Below, piece after piece: positions 1-10,511 of a stretch of DNA of 64,000 bases (the stretch's first letter is position 1; every line of letters begins with the position of its first letter). The translations under genes were made by a program, and so were the position numbers. The notes beneath the pieces are model-generated. The model was not told where the DNA came from. It did not search any database and was given only the letters and a program-made list of their open reading frames with translations. Origin of the DNA: Amborella trichopoda. Taxonomy: Eukaryota; Streptophyta; Magnoliopsida; Amborellales; Amborellaceae. The stretch spans positions 164,965-228,964 of the forward strand of contig NW_006499207.1 in assembly GCF_000471905.2 (NCBI RefSeq), in the 5' to 3' direction.

Positions 1-578
1 CCCCCAAATCAATTTTGACTGGAACAATTAATTTGTTTGGAGTGAGGTTTTTGTCTTATCTATTTCATGTTAAATATTTAAGTTACCCCTTTTCAGTACC
101 TCAACTAGTGGTCCTTGTTTGGGGGAATTTTTGCATCAGAGCACCCCAACACAAGTTTCATCAAGCATGGAGTACAAACTGGATCATATAGAGCAACTCA
201 CCTGATAACATACTTAAAACCTGGGGGGTGGCATTCGGGCCTCGTCTTCCCTAATAAAAACCCTTAAAAGGTGGGGTAGATGATGGTTCTTGACCAAAGA
301 TAGCTCACAAATTGCAAATATACGAGGTTGTCTGCCCTAGGAATTCGGTAACATGTATGTCGGGAACTGCTGGAAATAGGGAAAGTGGTAGAAGGGCCTT
401 CAAACAAACATACTTTGGGCCCAAACATGGAGCTTCCTCAAATTGGGTGATAGTGGACCTCTCAAATAAAAGCCATGAGCTCTAGGGTCAGTTACAAAAA
501 ACTAAAAGAGCATGATTAAAGCAGGTCAAAATGGACACAAACAGGCCTAAAGTTAATCCAAGATAACTCCCAAGAATC
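1..578. other. no recognisable gene
   Basis: No reading frame with a recognisable domain is visible on either strand, and no tandem repeat. The sequence has ordinary plant intergenic composition. It lies upstream of the LTR-like repeat that starts near 579 and may be an unrecognised part of the same old element, because I could not define that element's left end. Confidence 0.5.
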
Positions 579-625
579 TGATGCTGTGGGTTTTGTTTGT
601 TCGTTTAGTTTGCTATTTTAAGATC

Positions 626-1049
626 GGGAAAATTTCGAATAGAACCTTAATTCATCATATTATTTCATGGTAGACCCTCATTCCGTTTTTCTTTCAAGCG
701 GCACAACGAAACCCCAAAAGATTTCACCATACCCCCTCATCTCTTATCGTATTCTTTTATTGACGTTTGATCGTAAAAATTAACTCCAAAAAATCTTTTT
801 ATACCATTTCAACTCAAATTTTTTTTTAATGAGTGGAAAGGGAAAAAGAGGGTTAAAAAAGTTATTAGGTTGAAATGGTATAAAAAGATTTGTTGGGGTT
901 AATTTTTATTGTTAAAAGTCAATAAAAGAGGGAGATAAGAGATGAGGGGGTGATCTTTAGGGGTTTCTTTATGCCGCTTGAAAGAAAAATGGAAGGAGGG
1001 TCTATCATGAAATAATATGAAGAATTAGGGTTCTATATGAAATTTTCCC
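626..1049. mobile_element. foldback MITE, Mutator-like
   Basis: The two halves are inverted copies of each other over about 200 bp each. The left end begins gggaaaatttcgaatagaac, and the reverse complement of the right end begins gggaaaatttcatatagaac. The 9 bases on each side are tttaagatc (617-625) and tttcagatt (1050-1058), 7 of 9 identical. A 9-bp duplication and long inverted repeats starting with G fit the Mutator superfamily. The related repeat copy at 8284-8780 lacks the element and shows a joined site (ctatttttagatttt on its minus strand), which supports insertion. There is no coding capacity. Confidence 0.8.
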
Positions 1050-1406
1050 TTTCAGATTTTATGTGTTGGGTTATTTTTGTCTTTTCTTCCTTGTAGAGAT
1101 TTAAGGGGCAAAATAGGAAGTTTTTTATGAGAGTTAGGATATACTTTGTTTGAGGTTGTAGATAAGAGAATCCTAATTTTAGGGGATTTAGCTGTCTTCA
1201 AAATTTTATTAGGAAAGAAACTTAGGAATTTTCTTAGGAAGAGATTAATGTGAGTTTAGGGGAAGACTCACCCTTGTCAAAGCCACTCTCGCCAACATCC
1301 CAATTTACCATATGTCCCTCTTTCAAATTCCCATCTCTGTTATTCATCGCCTTGAGAAGCATATGCGTGATTTCTTATGGTCTGGTACCAGTGTTTTAAA
1401 ATACGG

Positions 1407-1605
1407 TTGCATCGCCGCATATGCGGCCACATCATGCGGGATGCGCTCGCTTCCGCATCCCGTTCAGGCGCATATGCGCTTTTGACATATGCGGCCGCAT
1501 ATGCGCCGCATCAGGCCGCATCATGGCCACATTAGGCCACATCATGGCCGCATCATGGCCGCATCCCCATCATGGCCGCATCAGACCGCATCTCGCCCGC
1601 ATCGG
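1407..1605 (+). repeat. left subterminal repeats of hAT copy 1
   Basis: There are many short copies of GCGGCC/GGCCGCAT and GCATATGCGG in both orientations, for example at 1417-1435, 1488-1512 and 1525-1600. Similar motifs sit at the other end (4903-4976, ccgcatc repeated). Clustered subterminal motifs of this kind are known as transposase-binding regions in hAT elements; that role is inferred here. Confidence 0.7.
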
Positions 1606-1990
1606 TTTCCATGAAATTTTTTTCGATTTTGCCCCTCAGGGAGGGGCAAAATGGTCTTTTTTTTGTTCCAATGTTTAGGGAAACTGTTTGGGGGGTTACT
1701 ATACCCCCTAATCAAAGATTTCCAGCCACTTTTGTGGCTTTTTTTGCATCAAATCGAAGGAAAAAAAAATTTGGCAAAATTTTTTTTTTCATCCAAATCT
1801 TCGATTTGGCAATTGTTTGATACTTGGAGGTTCATTTGATTCCTTTTATTGTTTATTTGGGGATGTTAAGGTGAATTTATGATAAGAAATTGGGGATTTC
1901 AGAGGCCGTGAAGAAATCGAGCACTACTTCACAGAGTCGGTAACTTTTTATTCCTTCTTGTACAATAATACTGTTATACTTATTTTTGGG

Positions 1991-4505
1991 ACAGTGTCTT
2001 CTTCCCAATCTTCTAGTAACAAGGATCCGGCATGGAAGTATGCTAAACTAAAAAATCCGAAAGATAGAAATTGTGTGATATGCTTGCTCTGTGGAAATAC
2101 TTATATGGGTGGTATTTTTCGACAAAAAGAGCATTTAGCCGAAATTTTTGGGAATGTAAGAGCATGCCCACAAGCTACAGATGATATAAAAAAGGAGATT
2201 AGAGAATATTTGGATAGATTGAAAAAAGATAAAGAGAAAAAAGAAAAGAAAAGAAAGGAATTACTTGATGATATACAATTATTTGATGATGTTGATGTTG
2301 ATGATGATGATGATGATATGTTTGAAGTTACTATGAGGCAAAGGGGTACTCATACTCCAACCTCAAGAGAGAGGGTTATAAATATTGGTGGTAGTGCTGA
2401 CAGAAGAACACCTCTCTTTGAGGGGCCAATGGATTCTTTTTTCACCCCTAGCCCCGAAATTGTGGTTCAGGAGAGAAAGAAAAAAACAAAGCAAACCACA
2501 ATTGACAATAAATATAAGAAAGAACGGAGAAAGTCAGTATATAAGTGGATTGCAAAGTGGATTTACATGGCCGACATTCCTTTTAATACTATAACTCTGA
2601 ATAGTTTTGCATGTATGGTTCAGGCAATTGGGCAATATGGCCCAGGACTTATTCTTCCTTCACTACACGAGGTTTGGGAGCCCTTGTTGAAGGATGCTGT
2701 ATTTGATGTGAATAAAATTTTGATTTCTCAGAGAGAAGGGTGGGAGAAATATGGGGCCACTATTATGTGTGATGGTTGGTCCGATGGGAAATCTAGGGCA
2801 TTTATTAATTTTTTGGTTAACTGCCCAACATGTACTTGTTTTATTAAGTCTATGGATGCATTAGACAAGTCACATGATGGTATATACTTATCTGCCTTGA
2901 TGGATGAGATTGTTGATTTTGTTGGGGAGCAAAATGTGGTACAAATTATCACTGACAAATGGTGCCAACTATGCTGCAGCTGGGCATTTCTTGACTTAGA
3001 AAAGGAAGCATATGTTTTGGACGTCTTGTGTAGCTCATTGTGTTAATCTTATGCTTAAGGAAATGGGTACAACATCTTTATTTAGTGGGGTGATTTCAAG
3101 AGCTATGTTTGTTGTTGGATTTATTTACATTCACACCATAGTCCTAAGCATGATGAGGTCTTTTACAAAGAAGAGAGAATTAGTGAGACCGGCTGTCACT
3201 AGATTTTCCACTTCATTTCTCACTCTTCGAAGCCTAGCCAAGCAAAAAAGTGCCTTGACGGCAATGTTTGCTTCAGAGCAATGAAGTCAAAGCAAATGGT
3301 CAAAGCATAAGGATGGGAGAAAGGCTGAAAACGTTATTTTGAATACATCTTTTTGTAGTCAAATAATTATTGCATTGCGAAGCCCGCCATGGGCTACATA
3401 CATGAGGCAATGACTAGGGCAAGAACTGAAATAAAAGATGTTTTAAAGGATGATGAAAATATGTGCAAGGCTATGCTTGAAATTATTGATAGGAGATGGG
3501 ATACCCAGCTTCACGGGCACCTCCATTCAGTCGGTTATTTTCTAAACCCATCTCTTCACTACAAGCACCTATCCATTGAATCAGATCGTGTAATAAATGG
3601 TGGGTTCTTAGATGTACTGGAGAGGTTGGTGCCAGACAAAGATATCCATGATGAGATCCAGAGCCATGAATTGATTAAGTTCAAGTTAGCCTTGGGAAAC
3701 TTTAGGAGAGATATTGCCACTCGAAATAGGGACACTACAGATCTATGTAAAGGCAAAAAGCCCAAAAATAATCTTACTTATCTCTTACTTTATGTATAGT
3801 TCCATTGTTAATTTTATACCCTTAATTTTTAACTATATTCTAAATTATAAAATATTATACAGCTGCATGGTGGGCATTATATAGAAGCGAGACACCAAAT
3901 CTACAACGTCTCGCTATTTGAGTGTTGCATCTCACATGTAGTTCATCTGGTTGAGTTCGCAATTGGAGTACATTTGAGCATGTAAGTCCTTTACTCCTTA
4001 TTCCTTAATCCTTACTTCTTGAATTTTAATTTTTTAATCTAAAATCTAATTATCTGATTTCAAATTTCTACTACAGCTCCATAGAATAAAAAGAAATAGG
4101 TTGGAGCAGAAAAAGTTGAATGATGTGGTTTATGTGCGGTATAACAAGCGGTTTAGGGAGAGGTATGAAAATGGCATGAAGCTCATCCCTATTCAATTAT
4201 ATGAAGCTGATGGTGATTCCATAAGTGAGTGGATCGTGGATCCAAGACAAGAGCGTGTGTTTGAGGGTGAGGATCTTATATGGCTTGATGTCGAGCTAGC
4301 AACAGGGGTTAATGAAGAAGATCGACCTTATAGTAGAGCACAAAGGAGTAGAGGAGCTGTTGGGTCTAGTCGCACTAGCACATTAGCTTTAGAGGTCCAG
4401 GAAGAAGCTGACTCAGAGGAGACCGATGAAGAAGAATACATGGAGGCCATCGAGGATGATATTGATGATGCGCATGACGACTCTCAAGATGACTTGTTTG
4501 ATTGA
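1991..4505 (+). pseudogene. hAT transposase, BED/DUF659/hATC, broken
   Basis: The first part encodes a BED-type zinc finger (CVICLLCGNTYMGG…H) near 2070-2170, a charged Lys/Asp-rich linker, and a DUF659 region at about 2590-2950 with CDGWSDGKSRAFINFLVNCP. An extra A near 2955-2960 shifts the frame. In the resumed frame (WTSCVAHCVNLML) there is a stop at 2997-2999 and another at 3282-3284, and the stretch 3285-3388 is degraded. The catalytic-domain end runs from 3389 (MGYIHEAMTRA…). The hATC dimerisation segment (AAWWALY…NLQRLAI) is on an exon of about 3863-3981 with two internal stops. Introns at 3747-3862 and 3982-4076 have GT-AG ends and keep phase. The acidic C-terminus ends at 4505. The start is uncertain; an upstream intron ending in gacag at 1990 is possible. 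Confidence 0.85.
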
Positions 4506-6599
4506 TATTTGAAAAAATGAAGTTCAAATTTCAAAATTGACTCTCAAAATGGATGATTGTATTAAGTTATTAACTATTAACTCTTCTTGAACTTGACTTT
4601 TGGTTTTTATTTTGTAATATCACTATTTTGTGCTTATGATTGTACTTATGGTTGTTGATGGTTGTGCTTATGGTGCAAGTTTGTGCTTACGGTTGTTGAT
4701 TGTTGAATGCTTTATGAAGCTGGTTTCAAGTTTCTAGTTTCTATCAGGGGATAGTGGATAACTGGATTCAGAAATTCGACAGCTAATAGTTCTGAAGTTA
4801 ATCATTAAACTAAAATACCTACTATCACATATATCACCTTCATATTTTTTTCTATGCATTAACTTATTTTTTTAGATTTTTTAGAATTTTTTTACATTTA
4901 TTGACCGCATCATCGTGATGCACTCGCATCCGGGCCGCATCGCCGCATCGGCCCCCCACCGCATCAGGGCCGCATCCCGCATTTTAAAACACTGTCTGGT
5001 ACTGAGGACAACCAAAAATTCCACCTTATTGCCTGGGATAAAGTGTGCACCCCCAAGAAAAATAGGGGGCTGGGCATTAAGAAACTTAGAACCATGAATC
5101 TTGCATTACTGGGTAAATGGTGGTGGAAATTCACTTTCCCCACCCCCTCTAGTCGAAACAAGTCATCCAGGCCAAGTATGATTTAGGAAATGAGGACTGG
5201 CTGCCGCGATCCCACCCCCATAGATCTTCTGGAGCTTGGAAATGCATTACCTCTAGTAAATCAGCATTCTTCAACTGCATTAGGTTTAGGTTAGCAAATG
5301 GTCACAAAATCAAATTCTGGTTTGACCTTTGGAAGGGAGATTTACCTCTCGGACAGGCTTTCCCCTCTCTGTTTCTCCTAGCCAATAACCAGGCAGATAT
5401 GGTTGCTTACTACGTAAAATTTGGAGGGTTGGCATTGGTTTGGGCCCCCATCTCTTGGAGAAACCTTCCGACCAGAAATCCACTTCCCTGAACTCTCTAC
5501 TTTAATTGCTCACCCCCATTTTCAGCCCTCTTCTTTGACAAGATTCGATCATCTGGTCTCCAAACCCTCAAGGTTCTTTCTCTGTTTCCTCCTTACTCTC
5601 TAATTTGAATTCTGACCCTCTTCTGAACAAAATTTGGTCCTTGCCAATCCCTCACAAAATCCAAGCTTTTATTTGGGCACTCCTACAAGGCAAAACCCTC
5701 ATCTTGGACCGGCTTCAATGAAAAGGGCTCTCCTTCCCTAATCATTGTATCCTTTGCCTCCAAGAGGAGGAGACTATAACCCCCACCTCGCAGTGGCCTC
5801 TTCATCTACTGCGAGGTCTCTTCAGGTCTTTGGTCTTCAATGCTCAAACTCTTTGGCCTTCAGTGGGTTACTCCGCCTTCTTTGAACAACCTCTTCTCAA
5901 CCTTCTTTGCCCCACCTTTTTCTAAAAATGGAAGAAAACTTTGGCATTTGTCTGTTTCTGCCTTACTTTGGAACATATGGCTTGAGAGGAATTCAAGAAC
6001 ATTTAGAGGTACATCAAAGAGCCAACGATCTATCTTTGACTTCATTACAGCTTTGATCTCCCTCTGGGCCTTGCTCATCCCAATATTTGCTTCTATCCCC
6101 AACACTCACTTCCTAGTGAATTGGGAATCCCTCTTAAACTTATCTACCCCTATTAGGAGACTTGATTAGTGTGGACCCCCCCCCCCCCCCACCTGGTGTC
6201 CTAAAACTCAACAGGGATGGGTCATCCCTAGGAAAAATAGGACCTCTAGTATTGGCGGTGCTTTGGAAGATGCTTTTGGCCTTCTCCTTACCTTTTATGA
6301 GTTCACAGGGCCTATGGACTCTACCATTGCTGAGGCTATGGTTCTCTCCTTGACAGCCTCAAACGAGTGCCTCCATTTGGGCCACACTTTCAAGGATTGA
6401 TCATCGAATCAGACTCAAGGAACACCATTCTCTGGGCCAGCTACCATGGCGCCTTCATTCTATATTTGAGCCCATTTACTTCCTTGGCAGCTCCCTCCCA
6501 CAGGTTGTTTTCTGGCATATACTTAGAGAGGCTAATACTTAAGCCAACAGGCTGGCAAAAGGACCAACTCAAGGCACAGGTGCACCCCTACTTCCCTGA

Positions 6600-7600
6600 T
6601 ATTACACACCTTTCATTTTCCTTTTTCTTTGCTCTCTCCCTCTTCCTCTGCCTCTCCTCTCTTCCTCCTCTTGCCGCTTCTCCGCCTCTGCTTCTTTCCC
6701 TCTTTGATCATCTCCCCCCCCCCCCTTCCCCCTAATATTTTCTTTCTCTTCAGCCCTTCTTCTCCCCCATCACCTCCCTCTCAATCTGTATCTCTCCCCC
6801 ACCTCTCATTCATCTCTTAATCTCTCTTCTTTTCTTCCATTCTCCCCTACCCCCCTCATCTCCCCTTTGCTCGTGTTCTTTCACGCTATCTATCGCTCAC
6901 AACCTTTTCTCTCTCTACACCCTCATCTCTTTCCTTCCCCCTCTCTACTCCCCTTTGCTCGTGTTTGTTCTTGCTATCTATCACTCACAACCTTTTCTCT
7001 CTCTACACCCTCATCTCTTTCCTTCCCCCTCTCTGTTCACTCAATCCACACCCCCCCCACTATTCTTTCTCTTCAGCCCATCTTCTCCCCCATCTCCTCC
7101 ATCTCAATCTTTATCTCTCCCCCACCTCTCATCCCTCTTACCCTTGTCACCCTCCTCCGTATCGCGGCATTGACACATTGGACATGTGAACTTGAAGACC
7201 CGCTACAACATTGTGAAGCCACTACAACCCTGCCCCTTTCTCAAGGCGGCACCATCCTAAGAGGCAAGAGCCTTCTCAAGTACAAGTTGAATTTTTAGTT
7301 TTGCTTCTCTCTGGTTCTCGTCTCTCTTCTCAAGCCTTGTATAATTTTTAACCATTGTATGTACCTTTTCAATTGTTTACTTCATAATCTGAGCACCCAC
7401 CTTTGGGTCGTTGACTTTTACTTTTGTATTCTTAGCCCTCGTCTCTCTCTTTGTTTTCAGTGTTTTTACTCTCTTTTTACCTTCTTTTCTATATTCTAAT
7501 CACCCCCCTCCAACTATATTTTGGTAGTCTGAGTACCCAACATGTGGGATGCCGTCTTTAGCTTTGTTTTGATGTAATTCATTTACACTTCAAATCCGAA
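6600..7600 (+). repeat. CT-rich 3' region of the L1 LINE
   Basis: Strongly pyrimidine-rich DNA (ctctcc, cttcccc, tctctcccccac) with two imperfect direct copies of about 85 bp at roughly 6870-6955 and 6955-7040 (ctcgtgtt.ttc.tgctatctat.gctcacaacc…). It lies between the RNase H remnant and the A-tail at 7614-7620. The apparent reading frames are low-complexity Ser/Pro/Leu strings and are not genes. I take it as the LINE 3' untranslated region, probably enlarged by slippage. Confidence 0.6.
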
Positions 7601-7929
7601 GTTAACCATTTCCTCAAAAAAATGTGATTTTGATAGAAGTAGGAAGGTGAGAGATTAACATGTAGAGAAAGAGAGGTAGAGACAGAGAGGAAAAAACATG
7701 GGGGAGAGTTTATTTTATGGTTTATTTTATTTTATTTTCCTTTATTATTCGCTTTAGTTTATTTATAGGGAAGATGAAGGATGGTGAATTGAGTAAAGAA
7801 ATTGGTTTTGGGTCGTGTGAAAAGATCTTTGGGGTGGATTCTCTTGCAAACTTTGAGATAGGATATAATTTCTCCTTACTCATCCCTTATTTTGCCTTTT
7901 TATTTTTCCTGGATTATTTTTTCCCTGCA

Positions 7930-8283
7930 TCAGTTGGTAGAGCTTTGAGATCAGAGATCCATACACCATATGGAGCCTTTGGATTGATTTGATCAAATAT
8001 TGGAGCGATTGGCTCAAAAATTTGAGAGACATATAGAAGACCTTGGCGGAGTAATACAACGATATCATCAAGATCGACTTAGTAGATTATAACACGACAA
8101 ACAAAAACATGAAGAGGTAGATCTCAATGCAAAAGACGATGCCAATAACCCAAAAGCACAAGAAATTTCGAAAATCAATTGTGAAGAAGATATGCATGAT
8201 GTAATATATGAAATCCAACACTGTGAGCCTGAAGCAAAAATCATGATTTCGTTTGGTATGTTAGAGTTTGGTAACCACTTGAT
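7930..8283 (+). pseudogene. gag N-terminal remnant after LTR copy A
   Basis: A primer-binding-site-like sequence (tggtagagc at 7935-7943) is followed by a readable frame from about 8003 with LERLAQKFERHIEDLGGVIQ and later EEVDLNAKDD and MHDVIYEIQ. It is broken by a stop near 8090. Position and composition fit the start of an LTR-retrotransposon gag. No zinc knuckle is reached before the inverted LTR-like copy begins at 8284. The assignment rests mainly on context. Confidence 0.35.
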
Positions 8284-8780
8284 GTAGAGAAAAAATATTA
8301 AAAAAAAAAGAGGCTAAGAGATTATACCCTCTCTCAGGGTCTGCAAGAGAGTCCACCTAAAAACCTATTTCTTTATTGAATTCACCGTTCTTTATAAAGA
8401 AGGGACATCTTCCCTTTAAATGCAACTAAAAATAATGATAGAATAAAATAAGCTAGAAAAAGCCACAAAATAAATCTCCCACAACTTTCCCTCTTGCTCT
8501 ACCTCTCTTTTTTTATGCTTTAATCTCACACCTCCTTACTTCTCTTAAACTCATGTTAATATCTTCCTAACAAAATCCCGAAGTTTCCTCCCTTACAAAA
8601 TTTCTCAGGCAGCTAAATCCCCTAAAATGAGGATTCCATTGTCTACAACCTTTAACAAAATATATCCTTACTCTCAATGAAAACTTCCTATTTTGCCCCG
8701 TAAATCTCTGCAAGGAAGAAAATGTACAATACAAATTTAAAATCTAAAAATAGTAAAATAGAACAAACCCAATGCATCAA
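8284..8780 (-). mobile_element. LTR-like repeat, copy B, inverted relative to copy A
   Basis: The reverse complement matches copy A in order: the …gggtttgttc segment, gcaaaataggaagtttt, ggatttagctg, gagattaa…gagaggtagag, tttattttattctat, and …ggtataatctcttag. This copy has neither the MITE nor the LINE, so it serves as an empty-site control for both insertions. On the minus strand it ends at about 8284 in ctctaca, with CA as in copy A. Its partner LTR and internal region were not found. Confidence 0.6.
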
Positions 8781-9967
8781 TATCCCCTAGAAATCAGCTT
8801 GATACGATGCCTGAGGACCGAGATATGATAAAGTCCAATTCTACATGTTATGGTACATAGCTGTGGGCACGACAAAAGGGACAAATTTACAAAAGTTACT
8901 ATTTGAAATGTTGTCTGTTCGGCTTGAAACTCCTAAAAATGCTAGCAAATGCCTAAAAATCCTTAAATCTAAATTTGATGTCAATCTGACATCGTTTAAT
9001 GGAATTTACTAAAATTTTTAGATTACCACTTATCACATGTTATTCAAATGTTAACTTGTGATACTAATCATTTTGTGTTAAAAAATATTGCAAAATGGCC
9101 CTTTGAGTGATTTTTTGGAGTCGATCTTGTTGGAACCCCATGGAGTTTTGATTCAGATATGGTGATATGTTCCTCTTGACAATGGTTTTCCATAAGAAAT
9201 TTTTGGATGATGTCTGATCCTATAGATTCACTACACTTGGTTTTCCGCGTATGTATGATAATCCATGATCAAGTTGAAGATGGGGGAAGATCTTGAGTCT
9301 GATTTGTGATCCATTTTTTTGATGTTGCTGAAAATCATGTTTTAGATACAATAAATTACCGGTAACTCATCCAATATATTGGTTTTTTGGTGATTCTCGA
9401 GGCAAAACGTTTGTGGGATCGTTTCCTACAATTCTATGGCACTGAGATAAAGCGAATCCTTCGAAAATCTGGTGAAATAAATAGAAAATGTGAATGGAAT
9501 GATGTATTTTGCTATTTTTGGATCTAAGCCCACAAAAATGTTGGGGTTTGTGGCATTTAAAGGCCGTGCGAGCATGTCAAAGACATTTATAATGTATTAT
9601 ACACTTTAGTGGGAGTGTGTATTGTTTGACTGACCAAGGGTTAGGCAATCTATGGCCCCGGTCATGTCCAAACCCTTCATGTGGCACCATCGAAAAGGGT
9701 TTATAGAGGATTATCCTTTATTGACGTCGGAGAGATACCCTGGGATAGTTTATAGGCCAGGAGAGCTATGTAGTCTCTTGTGCATAGATGTTGGCCTGTG
9801 AGAGCGATGACTAAATCCTCAAAAACTTATGCACTACATGTACATATGTCATCTACATTACTGAAAGCATCCTTAAAAAGGGATACATGTACATGACCAT
9901 TGAGAGAGTTCCCCTTTGCACTGTAGTGACACGTGCTTAGCTTGCTATTAAAGAAGGGAGCTGTAAT
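8781..9967. other. no recognisable gene
   Basis: I see no coding domain on either strand and no clear repeat structure. The part just after 8781 could be a continuation of the element that owns the inverted LTR-like copy B. The stretch around 9550-9960 is not recognisable. Confidence 0.5.
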
Positions 9968-9984
9968 CAGTGATTCAAAAAGCG

Positions 9985-10140
9985 GACCGCCCAGCGCCTA
10001 GGCGGTCCAGAAGGCCTGGGCTCATAGCCCAGGCCTAGGCGGCCAATCTGGACGTTCGATCCCTGGGCGGCTGCCTAGGCGGTACGAAACCCGCCTAGGG
10101 GGGCGCTTAGCGCCCAGGGCCTGCGCCTTGCCCAGGGATG
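9985..10140 (+). repeat. left subterminal GCCTAGGCG repeats of hAT copy 2
   Basis: There are many overlapping copies of cctaggcgg, gcccaggc, ggcgcttagcgcc and similar palindromic GC-rich words. Related motifs occur near the right end at 13390-13460 (cgcctaggcgctgggtg). This is a typical hAT subterminal region and markedly more GC-rich than its AT-rich surroundings. Confidence 0.7.
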
Positions 10141-10511
10141 GAAAAACCATTTGGTGAGGGCATTTTTCATCGTTTTTGTTTTTGTTTTTAAGGGCCAAAA
10201 ATTAGGGTTTTAGGTTCATTTGAAACCTAAAACTTGTTGGAGCCAAATTTAGAGAGAGAAAGCCTCCAAAAAACTAGATTGTAGTGAATTTTTTAGGATC
10301 GAAGGGTTACTCAAAGTTAACAAAAATTGATCAAAACATCACCTATTGGTATTATATTTACTTTTTGATATTTTGCAAAGTTATTAGGGGGTTTTTTAGA
10401 AGATTTTGAGTATTTAGAAGCATCTTTGCAGTGGAAGTTTGAAGATTGAGCATTCAAACTCAAAGTAAGTGATTTTTTTTTATTGCTTTAGTAATTTATA
10501 TTATTTTTGAG

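Larger units (their letters stand above)
1389..4994 (+). mobile_element. hAT DNA transposon, 3.6 kb, copy 1
   Basis: The terminal inverted repeats are 18 bp with one mismatch: cagtgttttaaaatacgg at 1389-1406, and cagtgttttaaaatgcgg as the reverse complement of 4977-4994. The element is flanked by a perfect 8-bp target duplication tctggtac (1381-1388 and 4995-5002). The CAGTG ends, 8-bp duplication and internal BED/DUF659/hATC transposase place it in the hAT superfamily. It inserted into the coding part of the L1 LINE, and removing it restores the LINE reading frame exactly. The element keeps both ends, but its transposase is broken, so it could move only with help from another copy. Confidence 0.95.
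1261..6600 (+). pseudogene. L1 ORF2 C-terminal remnant: RT end, zf-RVT, RNase H
   Basis: Codons 1261-1388 encode GRLTLVKATLANIPIYHMSL and onward to a FLWSG motif, the standard plant L1 RT C-terminus. When the hAT element and one copy of its duplication are removed, the frame continues without a break at 5003 (…EDNQKFHLIAWDKVCTPKK, then ALLGKWWWKF). A zf-RVT domain follows at about 5625-5790 (IWSLPIPHKIQAFIWALLQG, C-x2-C), then LWHLSVSALLWNIWLERNSR at 5940-6000. From about 6195 there is an RNase H type I region with LKLNRDGSS, and REANT..ANRLAKG near 6540. Stops and frameshifts occur in the zf-RVT and RNase H parts and a run of C precedes RNase H, so the copy is dead. Confidence 0.85.
1259..7620 (+). 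mobile_element. 5'-truncated L1 LINE (interrupted by hAT element)
   Basis: A plant L1 non-LTR retrotransposon, 5'-truncated within the reverse transcriptase C-terminal region. It carries the end of the RT region, a zf-RVT domain, an RNase H domain and a CT-rich 3' region ending in seven A residues (7614-7620 region). It is flanked by near-identical direct repeats aatgtgagttta (1247-1258) and aatgtgattttg (7621-7632), 10 of 12 identical, as expected of target-primed reverse transcription. The target was the LTR-like copy A. A hAT transposon later inserted at 1388/1389. Confidence 0.85.
579..7929 (+). mobile_element. degraded LTR-like repeat, copy A (split by MITE and LINE)
   Basis: Three pieces (579-625, 1050-1258 and 7621-7929) read as one sequence once the MITE at 626-1049 and the L1 element at 1259-7620 are removed. 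The joined order matches the reverse complement of 8284-8780, including the stretch with gcaaaataggaag and the stretch with agagaggtagag. The right piece ends in ...cctgca (CA at 7928-7929). A few bases later comes ttggtagagctttgagatca, which resembles the plant LTR-retrotransposon primer site TGGTATCAGAGC with three bases lost. I infer the 3' part of a 5' LTR, followed by the start of gag. The left end is undefined. Confidence 0.6.

Noticed and set aside
1421..1678. Apparent small proteins rich in His, Arg, Ile and Met at the left end of hAT copy 1
   Set aside because: They are translations of the subterminal GCGGCCGCAT repeats and not genes.
6600..7300. Several Ser/Pro/Leu-rich open frames on the plus strand
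   Set aside because: CT-rich low-complexity DNA lacks stops in these frames; there is no domain or conserved start.
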